A stretch of 64,000 bases of DNA from Isochrysis galbana. Lineage: Eukaryota; Haptophyta; Isochrysidales; Isochrysidaceae. Numbering within the stretch: the stretch's first letter is position 1; the number at the start of each line of letters is the position of its first letter. The translations under genes were made by a program, and so were the position numbers. The notes under the pieces were generated by a model. That model was not told the DNA's origin, searched no databases, and was given only the letters and a program-made list of their open reading frames with translations. This document shows, piece after piece, positions 29,880 through 42,272 of this stretch. The stretch is taken from assembly GCA_018136815.1 (NCBI GenBank), contig CM030931.1, forward strand, positions 9,005,881 to 9,069,880, given 5' to 3'.

Positions 29880-30560
29880 ACTCTCTCCCTCTCTCTCTCT
29901 CCTCTCTCTCTCCCTCCCTCCCTCCCCCGCCCTCTCTTCTCTCTCTTCTCTCTCTTCTCTCTCTTCTCTCTCTTCTCTCTCTCTGCCTCCCTCTCTCTCT
30001 CTCCTACTCCCCCACCCATTCTCTCTCCCTCTCCCCCTCCCTCCCTCTCTCTCCCTCTCTGTCTCTCTCCTCTCTCTCTCCCTCGCTCCCTCCCACGCCC
30101 TCTCTTCTCTCTCTTCTCTCTCTTCTCCCTCTCTGCCTCCCTCTCTCTCTCTCCCCTCCCCCACCCATTCTCTCTCCCTCTCCCCTCCCTCCCTCTCTCT
30201 CCCTCTCTGTCTCTCTCCCTCCCTCTCCCTCTCCGTCAATCTCTCTGTTTCTCTTGTGCATTCTTCTTCTCTCTTCTCTCTCTTCACTCTTCACTCATCC
30301 TTCACACTTCACTCTCTTCTCGTCTCCTCTCCTCTTCTTCTTGCGGTTTCACTTCCGCCACATAGAATATTGAGAGACGGAAGCTGGGCGTCCGCCGTTT
30401 TCCACTTCTTTCTTCCCGCTTCCTCAAGGTCGTGACGCGTCCCCTCCCGCTTCTTTTCGTGGAACAAGCTCTTATCTCTCTTAAATGAAGGTTCTCCTAC
30501 CCCGTCGCTTCCCTCTCTCCCTCTCTCTCTCTCTTCTCGCACATCCCCATCGCCACGGAC
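29880..30560. repeat. CT-rich low-complexity block
   Basis: Degenerate CT, CCCT and TCTTC repeats. A subrepeat is duplicated: 29895-30050 and 30070-30200 both contain CCCCACCCATTCTCTCTCCC. Overlapping frames of Ser/Leu/Pro are artefacts. The block precedes the receptor gene on its coding strand. Confidence 0.85.
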
Positions 30561-30997
30561 AGAAGGGCCTCTCCCTTCTCCTCTGCTTCCCACTCACGTG
30601 GTACGTGCCTGTTCGAGTGGAATCCTCCTCCTCTGCCTCCGCTTCCTTTCTGCCTCCCTTCCTACCAACCGCTCCTCTCTATTGCAGCGTGGACGGGCCG
30701 GGGTCACCTCGGTCCTCCTCTTCTGAGCGTTTGCTCTTGCGTCTCTCACAATGTCCATCCTCTCCCTTCTCCCTCCACTATCTTCCCGTTCACCGGACGG
30801 TAACCACCCCTCCCAACCCTCTACTTCCACCTCCTAAACGCTCTCCACCGCCCTTCCAAGTGCCGGCGGTAGCTCCTACTCTGTGGAGAGCACCTATCCT
30901 CAGCCTCCCCTCCCACCTTTTCTTCTCAATCAGAGCTAGCGTGTGCGGAACAGCTTAGCGTAACGGGTCCACAGGCCCGCTCGCGTTGCACGTTCTG

Positions 30998-33900
30998 ATG
31001 CGTGATTGTTGCCGCCGTTGCGCTGCAATGTTCTGGCTCGTCTTCACCCCAGCGTGCATGGCGAACGATTGCCTATCGACATTGGTCAGCAATGCCAATT
31101 ATGGTGTGACCCAGCTGTGCAGCACCATCGCCGACTTGACGGTGCGCGGCGTGCACGCCGTGACTGGATCGGAAGGCACTTCCTGTGCGGTCAATGCGGG
31201 CTGGATCTGACCCTAGGATTGCCTCCGCAAAGGATCGTTGCGTCGCTCAGCAGGCTGGTTGCTTCCAGACACTACCTGCGCTTACTACACACCAAGACGG
31301 AAGCAATTCCTCTTCAATGAGCCGAATGCCCGTGCTCTCAGATTGCCCCCACCTTCTCGGGACCGCTTGAGCTACCTCTGCTACGCGAGATCAAGGGGAC
31401 CTTCTCGGTGCGTACCCGTGCGATGTTTTGCCGTCTCGTCTCTTGCCATCTGCGGGTGCTCCCAACAGGGTCAATGCAGCTCAAGCATGGGGCTGACGCT
31501 CACCTCTGTGTCATTGCGATCAAGTTTTGCGACGATGCAGCCACCCCCGTACTTTTGTTGTCTGAGGGAGGAGCTATCTGTGTAAATAGATGTCCATACA
31601 TGTGCCCTCATGGACCTTGCTCTTGAGCCCTCCTCTGGATCCTGCCTCTGAATGTTGCCCAGGCGGAGGGAATCCCAGGCATCACCTCGATCAACCTTTC
31701 GAATCTCGTGCTCGTGCAGAACAGTGTTCAGGTACCCTCGCAAGCTGCACCATGACAGTTCATTCGCTGGTACGGGGTCGATGGAGTGCGGGAGCAACAA
31801 GGACACGGCTGTCTCAGCTATGACAAGACGCGCTTTCCCACCGAAGGGGCTCGCCAATGGTGGCGTATTGAAGTGCTCATCTGTAGCCCTCAGCTACCCA
31901 CCACTAAAATTATCATCTGCGAATCCCGTGCAGGTACAGCTCGTACCGAAGATGGGCATGATTGCACTGCCGAACCTCGTCTCGGTCGGCGTCGACTTGA
32001 AGGTGATTCGCCCACCGCGCTTATCGTATCGTGCGAGCACAGTGCCATTCAATGGTGCGGTCTCCACAGTCTGCTGCAGGCGAAGCTGAAAAAGCTTTGT
32101 CTTTGCGACACCATCCACGCTCCGATTTCTCCCCCCCCCCCCCCCCTCCCCAGGTGACAGGTTCTGCAGTGGCCTCTCTTGACGTGCCATCCCTCACAAG
32201 CGTGAGTGGTAATTTGGAGGTGATGCAGCATGCTCGACACCATTGCACCTGAAGTCCACATCGACCATCAAGGCATCAACCCCAAGGCACAATGGAGATT
32301 CGTGCTAGGAACTCCGCTGACCTCGGATGCCGTGTAAGAAATGTGAACGTTCGCTCTCACCGCGAATCCTCTCCCCGGTTGCATTCCTTGTGACAGATCC
32401 TTAACAACGACAAATTGCAGTTTTTGAGAGTGCCTACACTAGGCTTGATCGGTAGCTTTTTTAGGGTGAGTTCCCATCCTTCAACTTGAGGGTGACGACA
32501 ATGTAATGACGAGACATATGTGCCCTCAAAGTGCTTATAGTAGCATGAGGAGGCGACGCGCGCCACTGTCATCCTGTGCCAGCCATTCTGAGCACGCATA
32601 GCCTCAAGCGCGTACATCTTGTCCCGCGGCGGCTAGGTCGCGGAGAATATCAACTTGCTGTACATCTACGCCCCTCTTCTCAAAGAAATTGTTGAAGGAG
32701 TCGACTTGAGCACGATCTGCAGCTCATGCCAAAGTCCGGACTGCCTCAGCGCCGTCTCTTGTATCTTGCCTCCCTCACCACCTTCCAATCCTTGCGGAAC
32801 CGTCACGATATCTACAACTACTTATGAAGTCATTAAAGCGTGCACCAAGATTGAAGGAGATGTCACGGTGTGCGCAAACTTCGAGACAACACAGCGATCT
32901 CCGCGGCGGGCGATCCGCATCCGAAAGCACTAGCGTTGCTAGGGTATGGGTGCGATGAGCAAAAGCGACCGAATCATAGCATGGCCATTTGGTCGGGCCG
33001 GAAGGTATTGACCACTCCCATGGATGCACTGGAGGAACGAGCGACGCATATCCACCCATTATTCTGTGCAGTGACCACGCAGGCCGTTCCGGCATCTACA
33101 GGTTTCCGCCTCGTGGACTGGAGTGCTTGATTTGCCACTTCTAGAGGAGATTGTCGGCTCCTGCAAAGTGCGCGCCGATCTATGTGCCGACGCTCAACAC
33201 GCCCCCCACCCTGCTCACTTTTGCAGTTCCATGTTCACAAACCACCCCCTCCTCGCCATAGATCCCGTCGTGGCCCCCCGCGTGCGCGTAGCGTGCAAGT
33301 GCTTGCGGCTAAGCAGCTCTCTTCTGCTCATCCTAGGTGCAAGGCGCAGAGGGCATCCTCACCTTCAAAGCGGAGGCGCTCCGGTCAATTGCGAGGGAGT
33401 TGTTTGTGCGTTTTCTGCCTCGGTCACGAGCGCTATAGGCAACGTGTCGTGCAAACCGCCTCTTTTCTCCGTCCGCATTTACTTTGTGAGCTCCTCCACG
33501 ACGTCGCGCAACGGTGTGTTCCCTCACTCGATGACAGGTCACTACCAACGCAAAGATCGCGGAGGTTCGGCTCCCCAAGTTGACCTTTCTGGGCCAGCTC
33601 GATGTAAGGGCATGCTGCCTCCTCGCCTTCAACGGATGTATTCATTTCCGCTGAGCATGCCGAGGGCGCACGCGCACGCACACTGAATCCATGCTGGCTC
33701 TAACCTAGCCAGGCCACCGCTTGCCTTAGTCGCGTGACCCTACCTCGGGCAGTACTGCAGGGCTGCCCGCAGCTTCCCAAAGGACGGGTCTCGAGCCTTG
33801 TTTCGAAAGTAGAGACACACGCTGGCCGATGGTCCTTGTACTTTTAGTGTGTGTTGGACGTGCGCATACCCTTGACCCGTCCGCAACCTTACCGCAAAAC

Positions 33901-34994
33901 TCATCTGCCGGCGGACCTCTGAGCTGCCAGCCTTTCTTGCAGGTGATCGGCAACCCCAAATTGTCGCAAGTCCATCTGCCTCAGCTGGCGAATTCCGGCG
34001 GCCACTTCAATGTACGTGCATGCCTGCATGTCACCTCGAACCACCCTCGCGCTCCCCTCGCGCACTGCCGCCGCAGCTACTACCACCTCTGTCGCTGGAC
34101 GCATTTGTGCTACTTCATCGTCACTTGTGTGTGCCACATCGACATCTGCGATCCTGACCGGCTAGGTGCTACCGCATCGCTGTAGGTTGCTGACAATGGC
34201 ATACTAGACATGCTTGATGTAGGAGCTCTCGGCACAGTGGACGGAGACGTTTGGGTGAGCTCGAGCCCGCTGACCGATATTGTGGCTACATGGAGACAAA
34301 TGATGTCGCTGAGCTCCTAAGTACCTGATATGTAATGGTGCCGAGGGGTGGGGAAGGGTCCACGCGCTCCCGGCTTACGCACCGATGGCGCTCAGTGCCG
34401 TTGCCGGATTTGCCCATTAAGGCGGGTGGAATCAAGCGAGCCGCATTTACACTTGGCACCTTGATAGCGTGCCTTGGCTATCATGCTCACCACTATGATC
34501 GGGCGCACATGTCCCAGATCAAGGGCGCGGCAATCGATGCACTAGTTGTGCCCATGCTCACATCTACGGGAGGCAAGATACATGTGCGTGCATGGCGGCC
34601 CAGCGCCCGCAGCTGAATGCCTCGGTGTGGGCGTGTATCCAGTTGGCTTCAGAGCGTCTTTGACTGTTGATGCACATGTCCACATCAACAAAGCCCTCTA
34701 ACATCCTTGAACAGATTCTCGAAAACGCCAATCTGCGGAGGATCTATGCGCCTAAACTCAGCTCTGTAGGTGGCTCTTTCGTCATCTCTACCAACGTGCG
34801 GCTGTTGTACACGGACCTATCGGGTGTGGAGACCGTGGCAGATGTCGTCAGTGTCGCGACTGCGTGTGCCTTATGTCGAGCTGTTGGCTGTCTAGGCGAA
34901 ACATCATGCTCATCGCCCCCATCACATCCCCCGCCGCGACCTCGGCCTCCGCCGCCAACGCCTTCGTTGCCGCCGTCGCCTCCACCACCGGTAT

Positions 34995-35025
<31 letters not shown>

Positions 35026-37968
35026 ATCACCGATGCCACCGCCGCGACCGGCGCCGCCGCCGCCGCCGCCGCCGATGCCGCCACCTGTCTCACCGCCACC
35101 CCCTCCGCCAGACAGACCGCCGCCATCGCCGCCCACCTCGCCGCTGCCGAGCCCCCCGCCGCCGCCGCCGTCGCCGCCGCCGCCGCCGTCGCCGCCGCCA
35201 CCACCACCGCCCACAGCCCCTCCACCGCCATCTCCATCACCGCCGCCACCGCCCTCTCCGCCGCCGGCGCCGCCGCGGGTGTTGCCAGCGCCACCCCCAA
35301 GTCCACCTTTGCCGCCGCCACCGCCTCCTCCTCCTCCTCCTCCCCCTCCTCCCCCTCCTCCTCCTCCACTGCCGCCACCTCCGTCCTTGCCGCCACGAAC
35401 TCCTGAGGCACTTCCAGCGACCACCTCCATGGTCCAGCGTTTTGAAACGACATGCAGCTCCTTCTCGGAAGTGCTAGCTGAGACCATGCGTGTCGTCTTG
35501 TGCCGTTCTGCTCCGACAAGCGCCCCGTGCCAAGTTGCCTTTAATTGCGATCGCCCAGAAGTGGAGCCCAGTGACCGCGTGACATTGTTCCTGGTGGTGC
35601 CGCTGCCCACGGGCTTGCAGGCTGAGACCTATGCGCATTATCTACGTAGTCAAGTCGGCACGATGGATGGCGCCTACAAATTCTGGGCGGTGGAAGGATT
35701 CTCGATCTCCGGACTTCCAGCGATTGAGACCTACACGCGGCTCCTGCCACCGAGTGCACCGCCGCCACAATCTCCACCCCGGATACCATCGCTCCTCCCG
35801 TCGGTAACCGCGATTACGCAAGTCTTCGCTCTTGAGTGTTCAGGAGTGGACGTTCCCTTTGTGCAACGGGTTACCAACGCCACGTGCGGAAGGTTCCCTG
35901 AGGTTTCAAGTTGTGCGGTGGATATCGCTTGCGCATCGGTCGTTGTCACAGTAACCTTCACCTTGCTGAATGGCACCTCGGCTGAGGCGCTCGCACAGCA
36001 GTTGCAGGATTTGACGGACAGCGCACCCAAGGCCTCCGCTTTTTGGGGCATCGGTGTGGAATCTATTCCGACAATTAACACAGGGACGGTCTCACCATCC
36101 CCGCCACCGCCAACGCCGCCCTCTTCACCGCCACCTACGTCGTCATCAGGATCACCGGCAGCGGTGGGACTTGTTGCAGGTCTCGTTGCTGGACTCGCGA
36201 CTGTCATTTGCTTATTTGTCCTAGTTTGCCTCGTCGTATATCGTCGGTGGGTGCGCAAGAAGAGGCGACGGGGACACAGCCCAGGAGACCGCGGGCTCGA
36301 TCACCTCGAACGCCTTGAGCTGGTAGAGGCGATGCGTGCGGCTGCCACAGCAATTTTTAACCTCACCGCAATGGGGCCAGAAGTGGGGGGAGCACAACCG
36401 TTTGGCGAAGTTGCTGCCGCATTGGTAGGCGAAGAGTCCACGTCTGTTGGCAATCGTTTTGCTTCTACTCCGGCCGAGCTTGTGTTTGGTCGACCCGCAG
36501 AGGCAGCCCTTGGCATTTTTCACTACCTGAACACCGACGAGTCTGAGATCAACGCAAAGATTGCCGCGGGGGGCGTTCAGGCGATCGTGGACGAGGTGCG
36601 GCGGAATGGGACCGAGGTGGACAATGAATGCCTCGACTATGTCCTCTTTGCGGAGGCGGGCTCCAGCGAGCTCGAATTCCAGGGGGGTATGCGCCGAGAC
36701 TGTGATTCGCATGGGCAGGTTCTTAAGTGCCGCTTGGTACCAGATGTTGGTCATCATGGCCCAACAACCGACACCTATTCGGCGAGAAGCTCAATTTCTA
36801 CCACCCCTTCTCCATCGCGACAGACGGCTTCATCATCACTTGCCCACCGCGACGGATGCCGCGGGAAAGTGGAGGGTGTGGGCGCTGACGCGGTTCGTCT
36901 TACTGTGGATGAAGACGCGGATGAGCTGACTGCCCCGCCTTTGCCGAGGATGCGAGGCATGCGGATCGACGACTTTGTACGCCAGCCGCAGGTCCGACAT
37001 GCACGCCTCACGAAGGCGCACGTCGTTGCCTTACGGTTGTATTCGACAGCGGTGCGCGCTGCTGTCTGCACGAGCATTACGGAGTGGCACCGTGCTGCAT
37101 TTTGCATGCCTGTTTTGCGCTCCAAATCTTTTCTAGCACTACTCTCGTACCAGGCTCAAATGTGCAGTTGACAATGCAACGGGCCACTTGCATTTCCTTT
37201 CTTTTCGCACACATCGCAATGTCCCTATATTCACATCCACATAGCCCGCCCTTACCACGCATCTACCAAGTCATTTTCAAGCCCACGCAAAATCTTGCTC
37301 GCTTCTACGCACTTTCTCACAGGCATTCCGATCTATCAACAACCCGTTGCGTGATCGAGAGCGCTTCACCTCTGGTGAGCCGCATCCGCTTCCCGTCACG
37401 GTTGTGCTCATACGAGATGCACTGGGCAAACTGCGCGCTGTTGAAGCTGAGAATGCCGAGGCAAGAGCCACCGCTTTCGGTGCTGAGCGAAGTTTGCCAA
37501 CTCCTCATGCTGGGAGTGAAGGCAGCCATATGCGGAGGGTGTATCTCTATAGAGGGATGAAGGATGTCGCCCCACCAGCAGATTTCATGACACGAGGGGG
37601 AACGGGTGCGCGCGAATCCCGGAATTCGACCCTCGACGGCACGCTCTGCGTGGCAAACGTATGACTTTTTGGTCTAACCTCCTGCCCCTCCTTTTTATCC
37701 GCTCCCAGAATTGGCTCCGATGTCGACCACATCTGAGCTATCGGTCGCCATGGCATATTGTGCCAGCCAGCGCTCTGCTGTGCTGATGCGTCTTGTCACC
37801 GACAACTTCTTCAATCGTGGTCCGGATATATCTTTTCTCTCCGCGTTCCCAGCCGAGGCAGAATTTCTTTTCCCGCCACTCACCTATCTTCAGCCCACTG
37901 GGCGCACTCAGAAGGTTGCTGTCGATGGGACGACGTTCGACGTCATCGACGTTCGTCCAAATGTGTAG
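30998..37968 (+). CDS. Transmembrane receptor-L protein with intracellular mono-ADP-ribosyltransferase domain
   Basis: Sixteen exons are assigned: 30998-31141, 31342-31407, 31663-31731, 31934-32002, 32154-32219, 32397-32465, 32637-32867, 33102-33167, 33337-33405, 33538-33603, 33943-34011, 34186-34254, 34518-34583, 34715-37051, 37323-37605 and 37709-37968. They join without a stop into about 1332 residues. A signal peptide opens the protein. About 13 receptor-L repeats follow (SLDVPSLTSVSGNLE, IALPNLVSVGVDLK), in two blocks split by a Cys/Pro linker in the 32637 exon. Next come a Pro-rich stalk (about 34905-35410), two Cys-containing 100-residue modules and a transmembrane helix near 36158-36244. 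The intracellular part ends in an R-S-E ADP-ribosyltransferase core: YLYRGM (Arg), MSTTSEL (Ser) and PAEAEFLFPP (E-x-E). E-x-E members usually modify arginine with NAD. Ligand and target are unknown. All introns are phase 0 except the last. Further repeat exons may exist. Confidence 0.82.
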
Positions 37969-39120
37969 AATGAGAATCGGCCTTCTGTTCGCCCGTACGT
38001 AGCCTACTGCATCGCCGGCTTTGCGTTTGGCATATCATCCTGAGAAACTCGTTCGTACACAAGGACGTCGATGCATAATTTGACACCGATCTCTTCTCAT
38101 ATTACCTACTGCAGTAGTGCGTGATCGACTAAGTTAACCCATCTTGATGCGATTGCAGATTACCATGGGTACGGGACAACGGCGGGGTATCAGCGCCTCA
38201 GTTACATAATCCGTCACCATCGCCTTCGCCTTTAGCCTACCCCTCTCTCTCATTCTTATTCACTTTGGTTTGGGTTCTCCAGGGCGCTATGACCCGTGCG
38301 CCACGTGCGCCACATTGGGTCGCAGGAGAGGCTATAGGAGTTGAGCTCCAGCCAGCCTCTAGCCTCCACTGCCCCCCCCCTGAGCTGCCTGGCTGTGGCT
38401 GGCCCTCTCTCGTCGTCTCTCAAGGTGCCCCCTCAAGAAAGGGCGAAGAGAGTGCGCATTGAGAGAGAGCGGGAATCAGCGGTCCCCAAACCGGAGGTTC
38501 AATGATACCGATCCCCGTTCACGTTAGTAAACGGGCGGAGGGGGCGAGGCTGGCGACAGGAGGAGGAGGAGCGAAAGGAGCGGCGCAAGCTCGCCGGGGC
38601 GGGGCCTCTCGAAGGCTGAGGTCCCCTACCCTAGGCGCCGTCGCTTAATCTGCTAAGGAACGCTCGGGCACGGGCAGGGGTGCCCGTCAGTCCCAAGGGC
38701 CCAAGGGCTTCTTACTTTCAACGGAAGACTGCAGCATAAAGCAGCACAAAGCGCTCCCCAACCCCCCCCCTCGTGCTTTTCCTTGGTCCCTAGTGATTGG
38801 TGACTGGTGAGTCGCTAACGTTAATTAATGTATGTTGACCCCTCGCTGGGGTTTCGGTTTCTCACCCCTAGAGTCCGGCGTAGCGTCACTAGTCACGATA
38901 ACACGAGGACACACAGGGGAATGAGGATATCAGATATCAAGCCCGAGCGGCTCTAGCCCTGTATACATAACACCAACTATACAAGCACCCCTGCGCGCTG
39001 GCGTACTTTCTTATATCTTAGCACAACTCTCCCCCCCCCCCCCCGGTATCCAAGAAGTTAGTCTAAGATACGCTCAGGCTCTACTCTAGATACCCCGAGA
39101 GGACCGGCACCTCGCGCTGC
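37969..39120. other. Intergenic stretch with a partial repeat copy
   Basis: No gene recognised. The segment 38330-38640 is a degraded third copy of the element at 26652-27596: TAGCCTCCACTGCCCC, CGTTAGTAAACGGGCGGAGG and GGCTGGCGACAGGAGGAGGA. The segments 38765 and 39025-39045 are C-runs. Confidence 0.5.
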
Positions 39121-39167
39121 TAGCGTGAAGCTAGGGCGGCGAGCAGCAGACGGAGCCGTTCAGCATA

Positions 39168-39450
39168 AGAAAACGAGGCGTATAGTGGAATAAAGAGAGA
39201 GAGAGAGAGGTGAGCTAATCGGAACTGGGTCACGAATCTCGGCCTCCCAATAACAGAAGAAAACGAGGCGTATAATGTGGAATAAAGAGAGAGAGAGAGG
39301 TGAGCCAATTGGATCTGGGTAACGAATCTGGCCCTCCCATTAGCAAAAGAAAACGAGGCGTATAGTGAAATAAAGAGAGAGAGAGAGGTGAGCAGCATGT
39401 CGCTGATGCGGTGGAGGGCATCGAGAGAGAGGAGGAAGGGAAGCGGCGGT
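39168..39450 (-). repeat. Three 90-bp tandem copies of jacalin-gene exon-1 sequence, inverted
   Basis: Units start AGAAAACGAGGCGTATA at about 39168, 39258 and 39348. Reverse-complemented, the third unit with its flank reads CTCGATGCCCTCCACCGCATCAG, GACATG, GCTGCTCACCTCTCTCTCTC and TACGCCTCGT. This matches 40097-40170, inside exon 1 of the jacalin gene. They are therefore partial inverted duplications of a neighbouring coding segment. Confidence 0.75.
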
Positions 39451-39518
39451 ACTCGTACGAGTAAAAGAATACGACGGGAGGGAGGGGGAAAAGAGAGAGT
39501 GACGGAGAGCAGAGAAAG

Positions 39519-39764
<246 letters not shown>

Positions 39765-40040
39765 CGGGGAGGGGGGAGGCGCGAGAGAAGGAGAGAGAGG
39801 AAGAAGAGAGGGAGGGAAGGCGAGAGGTCTAGAGGGGGAGGTTTCTTGAGAGGGAGAGAGCAGCGAGAGAGAGGGAAAGGGGGCCGGGCGGGCGGGAGCA
39901 CGAGAGAAGAAGTGAGAAGAGAGGGAGAGAGGGAGGGAGGGCGCGCGCTGCTGGTGCGAGGGCATCGGCCAATGTCTCCTTCCTCCCACCCCTCTTCCCC
40001 TACCACTTGCCTGGCCTCCCAGCAGACCCTGGCTCTCGCC

Positions 40041-40843
40041 ATGGCGTCCCACCCGCGCTTAGGCGCCTCTTCTCCCGCCGCTTCCCTTCCCCTCGATGCC
40101 CTCCACCGCATCAGGGACATGGTCTCTGCTGCTCACCTCTCTCTCTCTTCCACTGTACGCCTCGTCTCCATCCGCGTCAAGACGGGCGAGGCTGTCGAAT
40201 GCATTGAGCTGTGCTATTCGGATGGGTCACATAGGATACACGGAGGAGTAGGGGGAACGTGGAGGGAGCCTCTCTACCTTCAGCCCTGCGAGTACCTGAC
40301 ACGCATCTCGGGGGTGCAGGTGCCGGGCCGAGCGGTCAGATCTGTTAGATTCGACACCTCGCACGGGCGTGTCATACGGTACGCGGGACACTTGGACGCA
40401 AGTCAAGACTGTGGTGCGCCCTTTGAGCTTACCGCGCCCAGCGGGCACGAGGTGCGAGCCGCAGAGCGCGCCGCGGAAGCGTGTGCGTTTGCTCCACCCC
40501 TTCTGAATTTTTTCCTGGTGTTATTGAGAAGGATTTGCGCCCTTACTGCCCTTCTCCGCCGCTGCGCTACGCCTCGCAGATTCTAGATTTCACGTCACGT
40601 TCATCCTCAATATTCGCAGCCTTGGGCTGCCTCTCGTCCCTCAACGGGCCAATTCATTCACGCCCTTGCCCGTGGACTAACGCAGTCGCGCGACTCTTGT
40701 GGCTTCACTCGCCGCGCGACTTTGCTTGCAATGTGCACCTCTTCCCGAGTGCCCACGGCGGCATCTCACTGTTTCGATCGAAGCAGGGGGCCGTTGCCAC
40801 AGACATGGATCGGGTAGGGACGACTGCAGGCGAGACGGAATGA
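40041..40843 (+). CDS. Jacalin-related lectin-domain protein
   Basis: Exons 40041-40451 and 40580-40843 join in phase 0 (GTGCGA donor, CAG acceptor) into about 224 residues. Residues 45-160 follow the jacalin beta-prism: SIRVKTGEAVECIELCYSDG, GGVGGTWREPLYLQPCEYLT, RISGV, SVRFDTSHGRVIRYAG, PFELTAPSGHEV, and across the junction ILDFTSRSSSIFAALGC. The last stretch corresponds to the usual IxGFxGRSGxxLxALG strand and confirms the splice. Jacalin domains bind mannose or galactose; specificity cannot be read here. No signal peptide was seen, so a nucleo-cytoplasmic lectin like the plant mannose-specific members is possible. The C-terminal 65 residues after the domain are unlike anything I know. Part of exon 1 has been copied in inverse orientation at 39168-39450. 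Confidence 0.78.
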
Positions 40844-42272
40844 CGACGGCCCAATTCACGCGCATGAGCGAGGCGGTTCAAGGGGCCGGCTCTATCATTT
40901 CAACTTCTAGACCCTGCTAATATCTCTTCGTCGGCGCTCAGTCCTGCTTGCCCTTGCATCTTCTTGGTGCAACCATGGGCAGCGCTCTTTGGCCAACACT
41001 CGCAACAAATGAAAGTCCAGACGCACGCACGGTGGTCCGGCGGGGGAACTAGGTGCACCCTTGCATGTGAACGGCGTGCGTATGATTGCGCATCATTCAT
41101 ATGCACGCCGAGTTCCCGCGCGCGGGGCCGCCGTGCGCTCTGAACCAGTAGTTGTCAATATCTACGAAAACTCTGATGTATACAGCTATGCAGTCGGAGA
41201 TACCACAAATTATAAATTATGGCAGCGGGGTTTTCATTTAAATGGACCCGACGCTCTCTCAGCTCTGAGGAGCAGCGCGGCGCAGCCTCGCTCCCTCTCT
41301 TCCTCTTCTCTCGTGCTCCCTCCCGCCCCGCCCCCTTTCCCTTTCTCTCGCTGCTCTCTCCCTCTCAAGCAAAAGAAGAATATGAACATTCAATGGCTCA
41401 TATTCATATCGTAATCAGGCTCGCATATCGATATCGATCGAGTCCGTCCCATATTGCCCATATTCGACGGAACGCGACCTGCGCTCAACGTGCGCGCGCC
41501 GGCGCGTACCAAGCCTTGATAAGAGACGAGGTGAGGCAAGTGCCCAGAGGAGAGAGGAGAGGGGTTTCAGCTGTAAGAATCCGCTCTCGGACTCTCGGTG
41601 AGTGAGTGTGAGCATGGGCTGGTCTGTCGCTGCTTGCAATTTTTGTTTTTGGTTAGGTGTTAGGTTTTACTACTACTAATACTAATACAATTCATTTAGC
41701 ATTTGCTGCTAGTGAAGAAACGGCGGAGAGAGGCGGCCGACTGGCGCCAATGACGCATGACGCGAGCGAGGCAGATTGGAAATGCATTGCAATGGGCAAT
41801 AGCAATAGTGGAGGGTGCTGGGTACGTAGCACAAGTACCGCCCCATACAAGGGGGGCGGCGGTAGCAAGTTTCAAAGCCGCATGCGCGGCGTGAAATCTC
41901 AGGGAGATACGGCAAGTGTGCTTCAGCACAGCTGAAAAACACATCTGCAGCTTCTCAAGCTCAAAGATCAAAGGGGAATTGCTAGCTTGAATCCGAGCCC
42001 CAATAGGTCATCAAGCCAAACCATCACCTCATTCGTGCATACCAGTTCCTCTCACCACATTTCATATCATGTCACCGCAGACGAATCTCTTTCTTTGAGT
42101 GGTACAACACGACGCTAGCATTTGTTTGCCGCGAACACATATGTAGCGTATTTGTGACCATATCGTACCGAAATACAGAAGCACACTGTAGCGTGTCGCC
42201 TCCGGTCGACGGGCGATTCTCTCCTCCACAACGCCTTTTGAGGCGTAGCCTTTTCAAGCGCTAGCGTAGGCT
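40844..42272. other. Intergenic stretch
   Basis: No gene recognised. The segment 41275-41370 is an inverted copy of the jacalin 5' region 39840-39920 (CTCTCGTGCTCCCTCCCGCC, GCTGCTCTCTCCCTCTCAAG). The segment 41461-41480 carries the dispersed motif TTCGACGGAACGCGACCT. A short frame at 41100-41270 with NIYENSDVYSYAVGDTTNYK looks protein-like but is isolated. Confidence 0.4.

Noticed and set aside
30485..30958. 157-codon plus frame upstream of the receptor gene
   Set aside because: Ser/Pro-rich translation of the CT-rich leader without a domain.
34744..35610. Poly-Gly and poly-Ala frames on the minus and other plus frames
   Set aside because: They are shadows of the Pro-rich stalk of the receptor gene in other frames.
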